Shown: one piece after another, positions 35,934 to 45,664 of the stretch | Layout: each line of letters starts with the position of its first letter | Position numbering within the stretch: the first letter of the stretch is position 1 | From: Hymenobacter terrenus | GTDB lineage: Bacteria > Bacteroidota > Bacteroidia > Cytophagales > Hymenobacteraceae | Direction: 5' to 3' | DNA: 64,000 bases | NCBI RefSeq assembly: GCF_000972495.1 | Contig: NZ_LATM01000013.1 | Coordinates: forward strand, 1 to 64,000 | The notes under the pieces: model-generated | Database searches by the model: none | What the model saw: the letters and a program-made list of their open reading frames with translations, nothing else | Told to the model about the DNA's origin: nothing | Made by a program: the position numbers and the translations under genes

Positions 35934-38165
35934 CTAAATAAGCTTGTCCGGCGTGATGGGCAGCTCCCGGATGCGCTTACCGGTGGCGTTGAACACCGCA
36001 TTGGCAATGGCGGGGGCCACGCCGATAATGGCAATTTCGCCGATGCCTTTGGTGCCCAACGCATTCACGTGCGGGTCGGGCTGGTTCACGAATAGTACCT
36101 CCACGGCGGGGGCGTCGGCATGCACGGGCACGTGGTAATCGGCCAGGTCCTTGGTGATGTAGCGGCCGAACCGGTTGTCAATCGTAGCCGCTTCCATCAG
36201 GGCCATACCGATGCCGCCCACGGCCCCACCTTTCATCTGATTGGCGGCGGTTTTCAGGTTGACGATGGTACCCGCGTCGGCGCATGACACCAGCTTGCTC
36301 ACCCGCACTTCGCCGGTGAGCGGTTGTACACGCACCTTTGCAAAATGCACCGAGAATGAATACATGGAGTACTTTTTTTGCTCTTCGCTAGGCTTCGACT
36401 CGACGGTGACCAGGGCGTCGTCGGGCTGCCGGACCAGGTCGGCATAGTTGGCCCGTGCCGCCGGGTTGCCGGTCAACGCCAGGTAGCCATCAGCCAGAAC
36501 CACGTCTTCCTTCTGAGCCACTGCGAAAGCCGAATTGCTGGCCGCGGCCAATTGGCGCAACTTGTCCCGGAGGGCCAGGCAGGCCTCCTGCACGGCCGCG
36601 CCCACGCTATTCACCGTGGAGGAGCCACCCTGCGTCGGGGCAGTCGGAAACTGCGAATTACCCAGCTCAAACCTGATTTTCTCGGGCGGCAGGCCTAGCG
36701 TGTCGGCCGCAATCTGGGTCATGGCCGTGCCCGTGCCGGGGCCGATATCGGTGGTGGCGCATTGCAGGAGTACGGTGCCGGTGGGCAACAGGCGGGCGCT
36801 GGTTTGGGCCTTGCTCCGGTGGGCGCCGAAGGTGCCGACGCCCATGCCGTAGCCCACTAGCCAGTCGCCGTCGCGCAGGGTGCCGGGCGTGAGCGGGCGC
36901 TTGCTCCAGCCAATGCGCTCAGCCCCCATCTGGTAGCACTCTTTCAGAAACTTGGTCGACCACGGCCGGCCGTTTTCGGGGTCCTGGTCGGCGTAGTTGC
37001 GCAGGCGAAATTCCAGCGGATCGAGGCGCAGCTGGTGGGCCATTTCATCCATGGCCGACTCCAGGGCAAACGCGCCGGTGGCCTCGCCGGGGCCCCGCAT
37101 CCAGATGGGCGTGCTCACGTCGAGCGCCGCCAGGCGGTAGCGGGTGTTCACGTTGGGGGCCGCGTACATCATGCGCGACTGCTGCACCGTCGATTCCGTG
37201 AATTCTTCGTAGGTCGAGGTTTGCCCAGTGGCCTCGTGAGTGAGGGCCGTGATTTTGCCGTCAGGCGTGGCGCTCATCCCGATTTTCTGCCAGGTATAGG
37301 GCCGATAGCCCACCATAGTAAACATCTGCTCGCGGCTGAGTACCAGCTTCACCGGCCGGTTCACCTGCTTGGCGGCCATAATGGCGGCCGACTCGTGCGG
37401 CCAGCTGTGCAACCCGTTGCCGAAGGCCCCGCCCACGAAGGTGGCAATGACTTTCACATTGGCCTCGGGCAGGTTCCATTCCTTGGCGAAGTCGTTGCGG
37501 GTGCGGATGGTGCCCTGGGTCTTGTCGTAGAGCGTGAGACGGTCGGGCGCCTCCCAGTGCGCCGTCACGGCCTGTAGCTCAATGGGATGGTGTACTTCGG
37601 TAGGGATAATATACTCGGCTTCCAGCTTAATGGGCGCCGTCTGGTAGGCATCGGCCCGTCCACGCTGGTAGTCCGCCACCGGCGACTTCGGGTTTTTCCG
37701 GGCCTGGGTGGGCTGAAAGGCCTGCCTGGTTCCCACGGTCATGTCGGTTTGGTGCTTCTCCTGGACGTATTGCGCCTTCACCAGCCCCGCCGCGAAGCGG
37801 GCTCGCTCGTAGGTATCGGCCACTACCACGGCAATGGGCTGGTCGTTAAAACGCACTTTATCGTCCTGAAAAACTTGCAATGGCTGGCCGGCGGTGGGTG
37901 GCTGCGAAGGGTTTTGGCCCTTGGCGAAGCCCGGCACCTTGGGCGCGTTGAAGTGGGTGATGACGGCCAGCGCGCCCGGCGCCCGCTCCGCCGCCCGGGT
38001 ATCGATGCTGCTGACGCGCCCCCTGGCGATGGTGCTACCCACCAGCACCGCGTAGGCAAGACCCGGCAGCTGGTACTCGGCCGAATACGTCGCCGCTCCC
38101 GTCACTTTCAGGCGGCCATCCACCCGATTCATCGGGGTTCCAATTTGCTTGTTCTGCGCTTTCAT
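35934..38165 (-). CDS. paoC: Molybdenum-binding subunit of PaoABC-type aldehyde oxidoreductase
   Basis: 743 residues from ATG at 38165 (MKAQNKQIG); the longer frame upstream lies in a REP-like repeat. It is a xanthine-oxidase-family large subunit: the N-terminal aldehyde-oxidase domain (PMNRVDGRLKVTGAATYSAE), then VGGAFGNGLHSW, IWMRGPGEATGAFALES, QGGSSTVNSVGAA and the active-site Glu in LGTKGIGEIAIIG. It binds molybdopterin cytosine dinucleotide and oxidises aldehydes to acids. In E. coli PaoC pairs with PaoA and PaoB, whose homologues are directly upstream. The maturation factor PaoD is not seen here. A REP-like element separates it from paoB. Confidence 0.88.
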   Translation of the reverse strand: MKAQNKQIGTPMNRVDGRLKVTGAATYSAEYQLPGLAYAVLVGSTIARGRVSSIDTRAAERAPGALAVITHFNAPKVPGFAKGQNPSQPPTAGQPLQVFQDDKVRFNDQPIAVVVADTYERARFAAGLVKAQYVQEKHQTDMTVGTRQAFQPTQARKNPKSPVADYQRGRADAYQTAPIKLEAEYIIPTEVHHPIELQAVTAHWEAPDRLTLYDKTQGTIRTRNDFAKEWNLPEANVKVIATFVGGAFGNGLHSWPHESAAIMAAKQVNRPVKLVLSREQMFTMVGYRPYTWQKIGMSATPDGKITALTHEATGQTSTYEEFTESTVQQSRMMYAAPNVNTRYRLAALDVSTPIWMRGPGEATGAFALESAMDEMAHQLRLDPLEFRLRNYADQDPENGRPWSTKFLKECYQMGAERIGWSKRPLTPGTLRDGDWLVGYGMGVGTFGAHRSKAQTSARLLPTGTVLLQCATTDIGPGTGTAMTQIAADTLGLPPEKIRFELGNSQFPTAPTQGGSSTVNSVGAAVQEACLALRDKLRQLAAASNSAFAVAQKEDVVLADGYLALTGNPAARANYADLVRQPDDALVTVESKPSEEQKKYSMYSFSVHFAKVRVQPLTGEVRVSKLVSCADAGTIVNLKTAANQMKGGAVGGIGMALMEAATIDNRFGRYITKDLADYHVPVHADAPAVEVLFVNQPDPHVNALGTKGIGEIAIIGVAPAIANAVFNATGKRIRELPITPDKLI

Positions 38166-38188
38166 AATGAGGTCGGATAGTGAGTAAT

Positions 38189-38254
38189 GTAGCGTGGACT
38201 CTGCGAGTCCGCGAGTAGTGGGGTTCACCCGTGGACTCGCAGAGTCCACGCTAC
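38189..38254. repeat. REP-like inverted pair, copy B, inside the pao operon
   Basis: The arms at 38189-38213 and 38230-38254 match copy A with one mismatch and have a shorter, different spacer of 16 bases; AT at both ends extends the pairing. It occupies most of the paoB-paoC gap (38166-38260), so it would form a hairpin in the operon mRNA. Confidence 0.85.
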
Positions 38255-38260
38255 ATGCAG

Positions 38261-39241
38261 TTAAGCCGCAGCCGCGGTTTTCAGGGCCTGCACAATGGTA
38301 TTCGGCGCCAGCTTTAGCTTATATTCGTTGTGTTTGAAAGCCTTCGCTCCCTGCATGGCTACGTCCGCCGCCTGCCGGAAGCTGGCTTCCGTGGCGGGCT
38401 TGCCTATTAGGTGCTGCTCGGCGGCAGCGAGCCGCCAGGGCTTGTGGGCCACGCCGCCCATGGCCAGGCGGGCCGCTACGATGTTGTCGCCATCGAGGTC
38501 GAGGGCCGCGGCGACTGATACCAGGGCAAAGGCGTAGCTCGCGCGCTCCCGCACTTTGTAGTAGCTCACGTACCGGGTAAAATGTCCGTCGGGCACCTCC
38601 ACGGCAGTAATGAGTTCGCCCGGCTCCAGGGTCGTGTCTTTTTCAGGAGCGTCGCCGGGCAGGCGGTGCAAGTCGGCAAAAGCAATGCTGCGGTCGCCTT
38701 TGGGGCCGCTCACCAATACGGTGGCATCCAGAGCCGCCAGGGCCACGCTCATGTCGGAAGGGTGCACGGCAATGCACTTGTCACTGAAGCCGAAAATGGC
38801 GTGCATGCGGTTAATGCCTTCGAGTGCCCCGCAGCCGGAGCCCGGCTGGCGCTTGTTGCAGGGCAGGGTCACGTCGTAGAAATAGGGGCAGCGGGTGCGC
38901 TGGAGCAGGTTGCCACCCACGGTGGCCATGTTGCGCAGCTGGGCCGAAGCCCCGGCATTGAGCGCCTGCGCTAGCAGCGGGTGCCGCTCGCGCACCAGTT
39001 GGTGGTTGGCCACGGTCGCGTTCAGGGCCAGCGCGCCGATGCGCAGGCTATTTTTCTGGTGCTCGATTTTGGTGAGCGGCAGGCGGTTGATATCGACCAG
39101 CTTTTGCGGGGTCATCACGCCGCGCTTCATTAGGTCGACTAGGTTGGTGCCGCCCGCAATGAAGGTGGCATTAGGGTCTTTGGCCACGGCAGTAATAGCC
39201 GTCCGCTGCTGGGTTGGCCGCACGTACTGGAACTGGTTCAT
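38261..39241 (-). CDS. paoB: FAD-binding subunit of PaoABC-type aldehyde oxidoreductase
   Basis: 326 residues from ATG at 39241, whose ATGA overlaps the paoA stop; the longer frame upstream is paoA out of frame. It has the FAD_binding_5 domain (FIAGGTNLVDLMKRGVMTP; AQLRNMATVGGNLLQRTRCPY) and the CO-dehydrogenase flavoprotein C-terminal domain. CPYFYDVTLPCNKRQPGSGC carries the Cys cluster known in PaoB and 4-hydroxybenzoyl-CoA reductase to bind an extra [4Fe-4S] centre. It would pass electrons from the Mo subunit's [2Fe-2S] partner to the acceptor. Confidence 0.88.
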   Translation of the reverse strand: MNQFQYVRPTQQRTAITAVAKDPNATFIAGGTNLVDLMKRGVMTPQKLVDINRLPLTKIEHQKNSLRIGALALNATVANHQLVRERHPLLAQALNAGASAQLRNMATVGGNLLQRTRCPYFYDVTLPCNKRQPGSGCGALEGINRMHAIFGFSDKCIAVHPSDMSVALAALDATVLVSGPKGDRSIAFADLHRLPGDAPEKDTTLEPGELITAVEVPDGHFTRYVSYYKVRERASYAFALVSVAAALDLDGDNIVAARLAMGGVAHKPWRLAAAEQHLIGKPATEASFRQAADVAMQGAKAFKHNEYKLKLAPNTIVQALKTAAAA

Positions 39242-39873
39242 ACCTTTTGCCCTCCCTGCTTCACTTCCTGAATGGCGGCCACAATGTTGGCGTAAGCCCC
39301 GCAACGGCAGATGTTGCCACTCATATATTCCCGGATTTCCGCCTCCGAGTCGGCGTGGCCCTCGCGCACACACGCCACAGCACTCATAATCTGCCCCGGC
39401 GTGCAGTAGCCGCACTGAAAGCCGTCATGCTTCACAAACGCCTCCTGCATGGGGTGCAGCTTGTCGCCATCGGCCAGGCCCTCGATGGTCGTGATTTTCT
39501 TGCCCTCGTGCATCACCGCGAAGCTTAAGCAGCTGTTCACGCGCTGCCCGTCTACGTGCACGGTACAGGCGCCACACTGGCCGTAGTCGCAGCCTTTTTT
39601 GGTGCCCGTCAGGTGCAGCTGTTCGCGCAGCAAGTCGAGCAGGGTGGTGCGGGGCTCCACCGAGAACTTATATTTTTTGCCGTTGATTTCCAGCTTGAGG
39701 GGCATTTTTTCGAAGGCGGCAGCCACCGTCTCGTCCAGTTCGGCGCTGGCGGCGTGCACTACCGGGCCCGGCACCAGCGCCAGGGCCGTGAGCAGCGACG
39801 ACTGCCTAAGAAAGCTCCGCCGGGCCTCGTCGTGGTTGGTCGGCGGTAGGTCAGTTTCAGGGTTCGTAGCCAT
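39238..39873 (-). CDS. paoA: [2Fe-2S] subunit of PaoABC-type aldehyde oxidoreductase, Tat-exported
   Basis: 211 residues. The N-terminus has a Tat motif RRSFLRQ at 18-24, followed by the hydrophobic stretch SLLTALALVPGPVVHAASA, so the folded complex is probably exported. The ferredoxin domain has GCDYGQCGACTVHVDGQRVNSC for the first cluster, and the helical domain has CGYCTPGQIMS and CRCGAY for the second. First gene of the pao operon. Its upstream region contains a 14-base palindrome (39951-39964) that may be an operator. Confidence 0.9.
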   Translation of the reverse strand: MATNPETDLPPTNHDEARRSFLRQSSLLTALALVPGPVVHAASAELDETVAAAFEKMPLKLEINGKKYKFSVEPRTTLLDLLREQLHLTGTKKGCDYGQCGACTVHVDGQRVNSCLSFAVMHEGKKITTIEGLADGDKLHPMQEAFVKHDGFQCGYCTPGQIMSAVACVREGHADSEAEIREYMSGNICRCGAYANIVAAIQEVKQGGQKV

Positions 39874-40555
39874 GGGAGGGTAGTGGTAGGGGACAGGTAG
39901 GTTGAAAATTGTGGCAAGAGCCGCGTCACAGCCGCTGGCCCAGGTGCTGAATTCAGTACTGAATAAGCAGGTGGCGGGTTGAGCAGCAGTCTTATCTATT
40001 TTGCCGGACAGTGATGAGCTGTCCGTGATTAATTCCCTGCGACTAGAGCTTCCCGCCTTCCCACAGCTTTATGCCTGCCATGCGAACGGCTCTGGTGGAG
40101 CTGAAATACTGCGATGTTCTCGCTTCAAATGTAGTATTCTGGGTAGGGCGAATGTGCCAGGCAAACAACCCGCGCAGCGCTGGAAAAGACTAGCCTTTGA
40201 GGGTGGGGCACTGCTAGCCGGAGTGGCAGCGACCGTCTGAACTGTGGGCTATGGTGCGAGCCTTCCGCGCAAACAGTTGGGTTGAGATGGCAGCGCGAAA
40301 ATTCTTATTAACAAGGCCGCATACTGCTTGCTCTCCCCAAATATGTTAGGAGTTAGCACCCACTATACTAGATATTATCGACTAATTGGGCCCTAGTTGT
40401 CGGGGGGGGGCAGTGTAAATGAAAGTATTATACTATATATTAAAAAATATGTAACTCGCTGCTGTATAGCTGTGCTTTGCTGCCGCGCCGCCAACCATTG
40501 TCGCTGACTTCACTATTGCTTTTTCTTCCTTTTACCACTTTTCACCCCCTCATTC
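39874..40555. other. Intergenic region between pao operon and tail-collar gene
   Basis: No gene is supported in these 682 bases. The first 100 hold a perfect palindrome (39951-39964). The last 180 are AT-rich (TATTATACTATATATTAAAAA near 40428) with a G8 run at 40401, and probably contain the promoter of the tail-collar gene. Confidence 0.45.
39951..39964. promoter_or_regulatory. 14-bp perfect palindrome upstream of paoA
   Basis: ATTCAGTACTGAAT is its own reverse complement and lies 78-91 bases upstream of the paoA start. It is a plausible operator for a dimeric regulator of the pao operon; no regulator gene is adjacent. Confidence 0.45.
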
Positions 40556-41176
40556 ATGGACGAGTTCATCGGCATCATCAAATTATTCGCGGGCAACTTT
40601 GCGCCCAGGGGCTGGGCCTTCTGCAACGGCGCTCAGCTATCTATTGCGCAGAATTCCGCTCTTTTCGCTATCATTGGCACCACTTACGGCGGCAATGGCC
40701 AAACCACCTTCGCACTACCGAACCTGAATGGCCGGGTCGTTATTGGAATGGGCCAAAGCGGCGGTACCAGCAACTACAATCAGGGAGAAGTGACGGGTAG
40801 CGAGAACGTTACCCTCACCACCAACCAATTGCCCGCGCACACCCATGCGCTGGCATTTTCGAGCGCGGCGGCTACTACCAGTTCCCCCACTGGCAACGTC
40901 CTGGCCCAAACCAACGGCCTGGTGACGAGCAGCGAAGAGGCCGTAACCGTGAATGCCTATGGCCCCGCAATCAACTTCGTGGCCGGCAACCCGGCCGCAA
41001 TTGCTCCCGCGGGCGGTAGCCAGCCATTTCCCGTGCTACAGCCCTCCCTGGTATTGAACTACATCATTTGCATGGAGGGCGTGTTCCCACCCCAGAGTTT
41101 AGCCAACTGCCCCGCCCGAAAAGGTGACCCGGCCTTCTGTTCTGATACCCGGAACAGGGTCGCCTTTTTGGGTTAG
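40556..41176 (+). CDS. Phage tail-collar domain protein, microcystin-dependent-protein type
   Basis: 206 residues. The N-terminal tail-collar fold is clear: FIGIIKLFAGNFAPRGWAFC, GTTYGGNGQTTFALPNLNGR, and VTLTTNQLPAHTHALAF. The family end NYIICMEGVFP is at about residues 163-173. The last 30 residues (SLANCPARKGDPAFC onward) are not family-like and are encoded by the DNA of an intrinsic terminator, so the original stop has probably been lost. Solitary genes of this type are found in phages, in tailocin and toxin-delivery loci, and alone in Bacteroidota genomes. No other tail gene is present. Confidence 0.85.
   Translation: MDEFIGIIKLFAGNFAPRGWAFCNGAQLSIAQNSALFAIIGTTYGGNGQTTFALPNLNGRVVIGMGQSGGTSNYNQGEVTGSENVTLTTNQLPAHTHALAFSSAAATTSSPTGNVLAQTNGLVTSSEEAVTVNAYGPAINFVAGNPAAIAPAGGSQPFPVLQPSLVLNYIICMEGVFPPQSLANCPARKGDPAFCSDTRNRVAFLG
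41119..41169 (+). terminator. Terminator hairpin overlapping the 3' end of the tail-collar gene
   Basis: AAAAGGTGACCC (41119-41130) pairs with GGGTCGCCTTTT (41157-41168) with one mismatch, and an inner TGTTC/GAACA pair extends the stem. The gene's stop codon at 41174-41176 lies after it. Confidence 0.65.
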
Positions 41177-41216
41177 GGGTCGCCGGTTATTTCATATTTC
41201 TACCTAGCTACTTACC

Positions 41217-44200
41217 GTGAAACACCACTACCTCCCAAAAAAGCGGCTGACGCAGGCGTGCCTGCTGTTGGCGTTGCTGCTCAGCCTCGCCTCAACCAGT
41301 CAGGCACAGGTGTATTACACCCTCTTCGACGCCGTGGCCACCGCGGGCGTGGGCGACGAATTGCGCCGGGTGCAAACCACCGGCACCGGCGACGCGCCGG
41401 TAACCACCAGCTTCGCCGGTGCCCCTGGAACCATCGTGGTCGATGCGGCCAACAACCGGGCCTTTGTGGCCGATGTTCGCAGCACTGCTCCAGCTATTCT
41501 GGTGTTTAACCTGGGCTCTGGCGCGCCGACCACTCTGCTGACTTTCTCCAGTGGCAACGTCCCGACCGGCCTGGCTCTCGACCCCGTCAACAACTACCTG
41601 TACTACATCTCAGCGATGGCTCCGCTGTCACAACCAACGACGAGCTACGCCGCATTAATACCGACGGCACGGGCGACAGACTGATTGAAATCAACTTGGT
41701 GAACCTGCCGGGTCCCATTGCGTTCGATGCGGGCAACAACCGGATTTTTATATCCAACATCCGCACGATTACCACTCAACCTAAATTGGTTACCTACAAT
41801 CTGTCTACCCTCAGTAAGAGCACGTTTCTGAATCTGACCCTGGGCAATCCGGCTCCCGGCCTGGACATCGACAGCACGCTGGGCTACCTGTACTACGTAG
41901 TCTCTGATGGTAGCGCCACTAGCACAACCGATGCCGTTCATCGCATCAACCTCGATGGCAGTGGTGATATTGTCTTGGCTACCAGTTTTATAAATACCCC
42001 TAGAGCGCTGGTGCTGGACAAGCCCAACAACCGCTTGTTGATAGTCGATGCCCGCCTGGGTAGTTCCACGGTCACGCCCAAAATACGTGCTCTGGCCCTG
42101 AGTGCCAATCTTCCCAGCGTCTTCTTGAACCTGGCCTCAACCAGCCAGACCATGGCGGGAGTGGCGCTCGCGGAACAAGACCCGACGGTAACCACCAGAC
42201 CACCCGTTATCATAAGCAGTACCTCGGCCAGCCTGGGCGGTGACGTAACGGCGGCCGGTTCGGCGGTCGTCACCGAGCGCGGGGTGGTGTACAGCTCAAC
42301 CAATGTCACGCCTACGCTTGCCAATGCTACCAAAGTAACCATGGCGCGGGTACCGGCACCTTCTCCCAAATCATGGGCCTGACAGTCGGCACCAAGTATT
42401 ATGTCCGGGCTTACGCCACCAGCGCGGTGGGTACGGCCTACGGAAGTATTCGAGACGTGACGATGCCCGCCAGCAGTGGGACCATCCGGCTGGACCTGGC
42501 CAGCGCCACAGGCCTGACGCCTACAGTTTCGAACGTGCCGTTCACCTTCGGCCAGGTTTATACGATTGATAAGACTGCCCCCGCCGCGCCGGTCGTGACC
42601 ACGCCGGCTAACGGCAGCACTACCTCCGACACTACGCCCACCTGTGTTGGAACTGCCGACGCCAGCACTACCGTAAGCATCTACCTGGACGGGGTGTTAG
42701 CAGGCACAACGACGGCCGATGCCAGCGGCAATTGGAACTTCACATCTGCTCTGCCGCTGGCTAATGGCTCCCATACCGTGCGGGCCACGGCGACTGATGC
42801 CCTCGGCAACGTCAGTGGCAACAGCAACTCCTTCATCATTGATACCACGACGCCTACCACTATCAGCATCAGTAACTCGACCGTGTCGGAGAACCTGCCC
42901 GTGGGCACCCTCATCGGCATACTCACCGCGACGGCTCCCATAACGGGCCAAATCCATACCTACACGCTGGTACCCGGCACCGGCAGCACTGATAATGGCT
43001 CCTTCACCATTGTAGGCAATGGGCTGCGCACGGGTGCGGTGTTTGATTTTGAAACGCAGAGCAGCTATACAATACGGGGGCGGGCTACTAATGCTCTCAG
43101 CCAGTTCGTCGAACGGGCCTTTGTCATCACGATTAGCGACGTGGGAAATGCCGGGTACGTGAGCAGCACCACCGAGCAAATCACACAGGGCGTGCTGGCT
43201 GGCACCACCAACCAAGCCCTGCTGCGTATCATCGTGACGATGAATGATAATGCCGATAATTCGCTTAGTGCCAAGGCCTTCAACCTGACCAATGCCGGCA
43301 CGACGCTGCCCGCCGACATAGCCGTGGCCCGCGTGTACTACACCGGCCCGAGCAACGCCTTCGCCACCAGCGCGCCGTTTGGCAGCCTGAATACGCCCGG
43401 GGCGGGCGCCTTCAGCATCAGTGGCAGTCAGGTGCTGCAACCCGGCGACAATTATTTCTGGCTGGCTTACGACGTGGCCCCGACCGCCGCCACCGGCAAC
43501 CTCCTCGATGCCACGCTGCCTTCGTTTACGGTGGGCGGCACGGGCCGCACGCCCGCCGTCACGGCCCCGCTGGGAGCCCGGACGGTGGTGGCCGCGAGCC
43601 AGGTGGCCGGGCAGGCCCTCCGCTTCAGTGGCACGGCCATCGGCTACGTCGATTTCGGCGTCGCCAATCTCGACCTGATACTCGGTTCGCAGTACACGCA
43701 GGAGCTGTGGGTGAAGCCGACGGCCGCCAGCGGCAGCACCATGAACGGCGTGCTGGGCTATGACCCCGGCGTCGCTAATCAACGCTCGCCCTACAGTGCT
43801 ATTTCCGAAAACAACCGGGTCGAAGCCGGTTTCGGCACAGGCCTGGGTATAACTACAATTACCACGAACCCTAACACTGTGACGCAGGGCCAGTGGAACC
43901 ACGTGGTTGCTACCTACGATGGCACCGAGCTGCGGCTGTATGTGAATGGTAGCCTCGCGCTCTCAACAAATGCAGTAATACCCCCAGTTGCTATACCTGC
44001 GCGCTACGTGGGCACGCTGAATAGCACGGCGACCAGCTTCTTCAAGGGTGAAATAGACGAAGTAACGCAGTGGAAGCGGGCGCTGAGCCAGGACGAAATA
44101 CGCCTGCGCCGGCACTTGGTGCTCAGCGGCCGCGAAATGGGGTTGGCCTCTTACGCGCAGTTCAACGAGGCCAGCGGTAATGTTTCCAACCTCATTAGCA

Positions 44201-45258
44201 GCATATTGGGTGCTCTTACGGGCAGTGGGGTGACGCGCGTAGCCAGCACGGCGCCCGTGGGCTTCGGCGAGAGCAGCCTGCAAGCGGTGAGCAATGGCAG
44301 CCTGACTTTTACGAACACGCGCACGGCCATCAACTTCACGGGCGTTACGGGTTCTTCCGCGGTGGTGGTGGCCCGGCTCGCCGGCCGCCCGTTGGGCACG
44401 CAGCCCACGGGCCTGCCCGCCACGCTCAACAATACGTACTGGATTATCAATCAGTACGGTACAGGTTTCTTCAACGCGGCGGTGACGTACACGCTCAGCA
44501 CCAACAAAATCAGTGCCGCCGATGCAGCTACTCCGAACAACCTGAAGCTGCTCAGGCGCACCAGCAACAGCGACGGGGCTTTCGATGCGCCCCTCGCGGC
44601 CTCGGGAGCCAACCAGGCCGCAAGCTCCGTTACTTTCAGCGGACTAACCTCTTTTGGCCAGACGGTGATTGGCACCTCGGGCACCTCGCCCTTGCCGGTG
44701 GAGCTGGTCAGCTTCATGGCCGAGCGTCAGGCCGACGACGTCCTGCTGCGCTGGCAGACGGCCCAGGAGCTGAACAACGCCTATTTCGTGGTGGAAAGCA
44801 GCCCCGACGGCCGCGAGTTTCAGGCCCTGGCCCAAGTGCCGGGCCACGGTAACAGTGCCGAACCCCATTACTACCAGCTCACGGACGTTCGCGCCACCCG
44901 TTACGGTCAACCCCTTGTATACTACCGCCTGTGCCAGGTCGATACGGATGGCAGCAGCCGCTTTTCCCCCGTCGTCACGATGGCCCTTACCTCGCTCGCC
45001 AGCGTCAAGGTCGACGTTTTCCCCAACCCGGCCGCCGACGAGCTGCGCGTGCGTATCAGTGGCCTGAGCCAGGGCAGCATGCTGGCCCGCTTGGTTGATG
45101 CGCAGGGGCGCGAAGTGCTCCAAACCGACCCTCAGCTGGTTTCTGATTCTCAGTCGGAACTCTCCACCTCGGTTCGCCACCTGCCGGCCGGCGCTTACAT
45201 CCTCACCATCACCCTTCCCGACCGCGTGGTACACCGTCTGGTGCTGATTGGCCGCTAG
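41217..45258 (+). pseudogene. Large T9SS surface protein with beta-propeller, Ig, LamG and sorting domains; two frameshifts
   Basis: Three consecutive frames form one protein of about 1,347 codons. It starts at GTG 41217 with a signal peptide (LLLALLLSLASTSQAQ). A beta-propeller follows (TIVVDAANNRAFVADVRS, GLDIDSTLGYLYYVVSDGS). A lost base near 41612 breaks it; the other frame resumes DGSAVTTNDELRRINTDGTG. A second lost base near 42343 (ATGGCG where ATGGGCG is expected) breaks it again; the next frame resumes AGTGTFSQIMGLTVGTKYY. Then come an Ig-like domain (PANGSTTSDTTPTCVGTADA), a BNR-like region (YTGPSNAFATSAPFGS), a LamG/concanavalin domain (YTQELWVKPTAASGST) and a T9SS domain (VDVFPNPAADELRVRISGLS). 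The longest piece (42373-45258, 961 residues) lacks a signal peptide. Each break fits a single-base deletion, so assembly error must be considered. Confidence 0.85.
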
Positions 45259-45289
45259 TTGAGCGTCAAGCAAAAAGCTCCGGATATGT

Positions 45290-45360
45290 AAAGCAGAAAG
45301 CCGCATAGCGGTGACAGAAACGCCTGGCGCCTCTGTCACCGCTATGCGGCTTTCTGCTTT
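45290..45360. terminator. Perfect 29-bp hairpin after the T9SS protein gene
   Basis: The arm 45290-45318 (begins AAAGCAGAAAGCCGCATAG) is exactly complementary to 45332-45360, with a 13-base loop. Runs of A and T flank it on both sides. It can terminate transcription, but a perfect arm of this length also suits a small palindromic repeat element. Confidence 0.7.
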
Positions 45361-45430
45361 TCCACTGTCGCTCTGTCGGGCAGAGTAGTTTCGTTCTGGC
45401 CCGTTCTCGTGTTGCGCCTCACGAGAACCC

Positions 45431-45467
45431 TTCGGGGCCGGCCCTCTCAAAAGAGAGGGGGGCCGAA
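45431..45467. repeat. CCCTCT hairpin repeat, copy 2
   Basis: CCCTCTC-AAAA-GAGAGGG with flanking GGCC/GGCC pairs gives a compact hairpin, related to copies at 35856 and 45595 but without their tail. Confidence 0.55.
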
Positions 45468-45594
45468 CGAGTCAAAACCAAGCAAGCAGGGTAGAATTTA
45501 ACGACTCTGCGTCCTACCAGAAGACCGCGATACTGGCTGACAATAGCTTGATTAGGTGGTTACAGCCACTCCCATATTGATTCCCATCTCATCC

Positions 45595-45651
45595 GCCCCC
45601 CTCTTTTGGAGAGGGGCTTGCCGCTTAGGGGCACGTGAGGTTTCCGCGCGA
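45595..45651. repeat. CCCCTCT hairpin repeat, copy 3
   Basis: CCCCTCTTTTGGAGAGGGG, then CTTGCCGCTTAGGGGCACG and TGAGGTTTC, parallels the layout of the copy at 35856-35917. Confidence 0.65.
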
Positions 45652-45664
45652 TGACCAACAAAAA

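Larger units (their letters stand above)
45259..45664. other. Convergent intergenic region with three repeats
   Basis: Between the T9SS protein and the LytS kinase there is no gene. The region holds a perfect 29-base hairpin (45290-45360) and two CCCTCT-type hairpin repeats (45431-45467 and 45595-45651). Confidence 0.6.

Noticed and set aside
40001..40240. 79-codon plus-strand ORF in the pao/tail-collar gap
   Set aside because: No start context, no motif, and composition unlike the coding DNA here.
40556..41176. Tail-collar gene as part of a prophage or tailocin
   Set aside because: No neighbouring tail, baseplate, lysis or integrase gene; solitary copies are common in Bacteroidota.
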